Shown here piece after piece: positions 7,807 through 7,858 of a DNA stretch of 7,858 bases. The notes beneath the pieces were generated by a model. That model saw only the letters and a list, made by a program, of their open reading frames with translations. It ran no database searches and had not been told where the DNA came from. Within the stretch, counting starts at the first letter, position 1; every line of letters starts with the position of its first letter. This DNA is from Legionella genomosp. 1. GTDB taxonomy: Bacteria > Pseudomonadota > Gammaproteobacteria > Legionellales > Legionellaceae. The position numbers were made by a program, and so were the translations under genes. The DNA is taken from positions 1 through 7,858 of the forward strand of contig CAMBDN010000113.1 of the NCBI GenBank assembly GCA_945865355.1. Reading direction: 5' to 3'.

Positions 7807-7858
7807 ATGAAGGATTGTAATCTGAAAGAGGTTTCTACACCAGTTCAAAAAATTGCTG
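7807..7858 (+). CDS. Start of an unidentified gene, 3'-partial (possible transposase)
   Basis: An ATG preceded by AAGGA with eight bases between opens a frame that runs to the window edge. Seventeen residues are visible, MKDCNLKEVSTPVQKIA, and the eighteenth codon is cut after its first base. I do not recognise a family from this short N-terminus. The ribosome-binding site is buried in the leader hairpin at 7752-7806, an arrangement known for some insertion-sequence transposases. A transposase is therefore one possibility, and any tightly restrained gene is another. The start is well supported by the Shine-Dalgarno and spacing. The gene lies 255 bases after the giant gene and is probably separately transcribed. 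Confidence 0.6.
   Translation, partial: MKDCNLKEVSTPVQKIA

Noticed and set aside
1..7858. tRNA, rRNA or CRISPR array
   Set aside because: No cloverleaf, conserved rRNA segment or regularly spaced direct repeats were seen. The only tandem repeats are the two coding ones described.

Overview
The window is almost entirely filled by one very large plus-strand gene. It runs in from the left edge, where its start is missing, and ends at a TAG at 7549-7551. At least 2516 codons are present. The protein carries the motif series of a superfamily-2 (SF2) helicase-like ATPase: a P-loop, a DELD box, a GFSGT motif, a SRGADIK motif and a QxxMRMRK motif. The spacing and wording of these motifs match, as I remember them, the DUF3638/DUF3645 giant-protein family. 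That family is best known from fungi and other eukaryotes and also occurs in some intracellular bacteria. Its biochemical function is not established.

Layout. Bases 1-1866 encode a long N-terminal region with no domain I recognise. Bases 1867-3966 encode the motor core, including a four-copy 9-bp tandem repeat (LKG x4) between its second-half motifs. Bases 3967-4560 encode a charged helical stretch. Bases 4576-4623 encode a Gln-Ser/Gln-Thr linker. Bases 4624-6960 encode a second large region with two likely coiled coils. Bases 6961-7548 encode an acidic, Val/Asp/Pro-rich tail that is probably disordered. No signal peptide or obvious membrane segment is visible in the part present, so the product is cytoplasmic or, speculatively, exported by a route without an N-terminal signal.

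Bases 7552-7806 are non-coding as far as I can tell. A 12-bp hairpin with a GCGA loop lies 20 bases after the stop, followed by a GC-richer patch. A long bulged hairpin at 7752-7806 ends exactly at the next ATG and buries that gene's ribosome-binding site. The gene starting at 7807 is cut off after 17 codons and cannot be named. The buried ribosome site is typical of some transposase genes, so an insertion sequence is possible but unproven.

Organism. Base composition is around 40% GC by eye, with the standard bacterial code and a Shine-Dalgarno sequence before the second gene. Together with the giant eukaryote-associated ATPase, this suggests a host-associated bacterium, for example a Legionellales-type gammaproteobacterium or a chlamydia-like organism. 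This is inference; nothing in the window fixes the taxon. The two genes do not look functionally linked, because they are separated by a hairpin and a 255-base gap.
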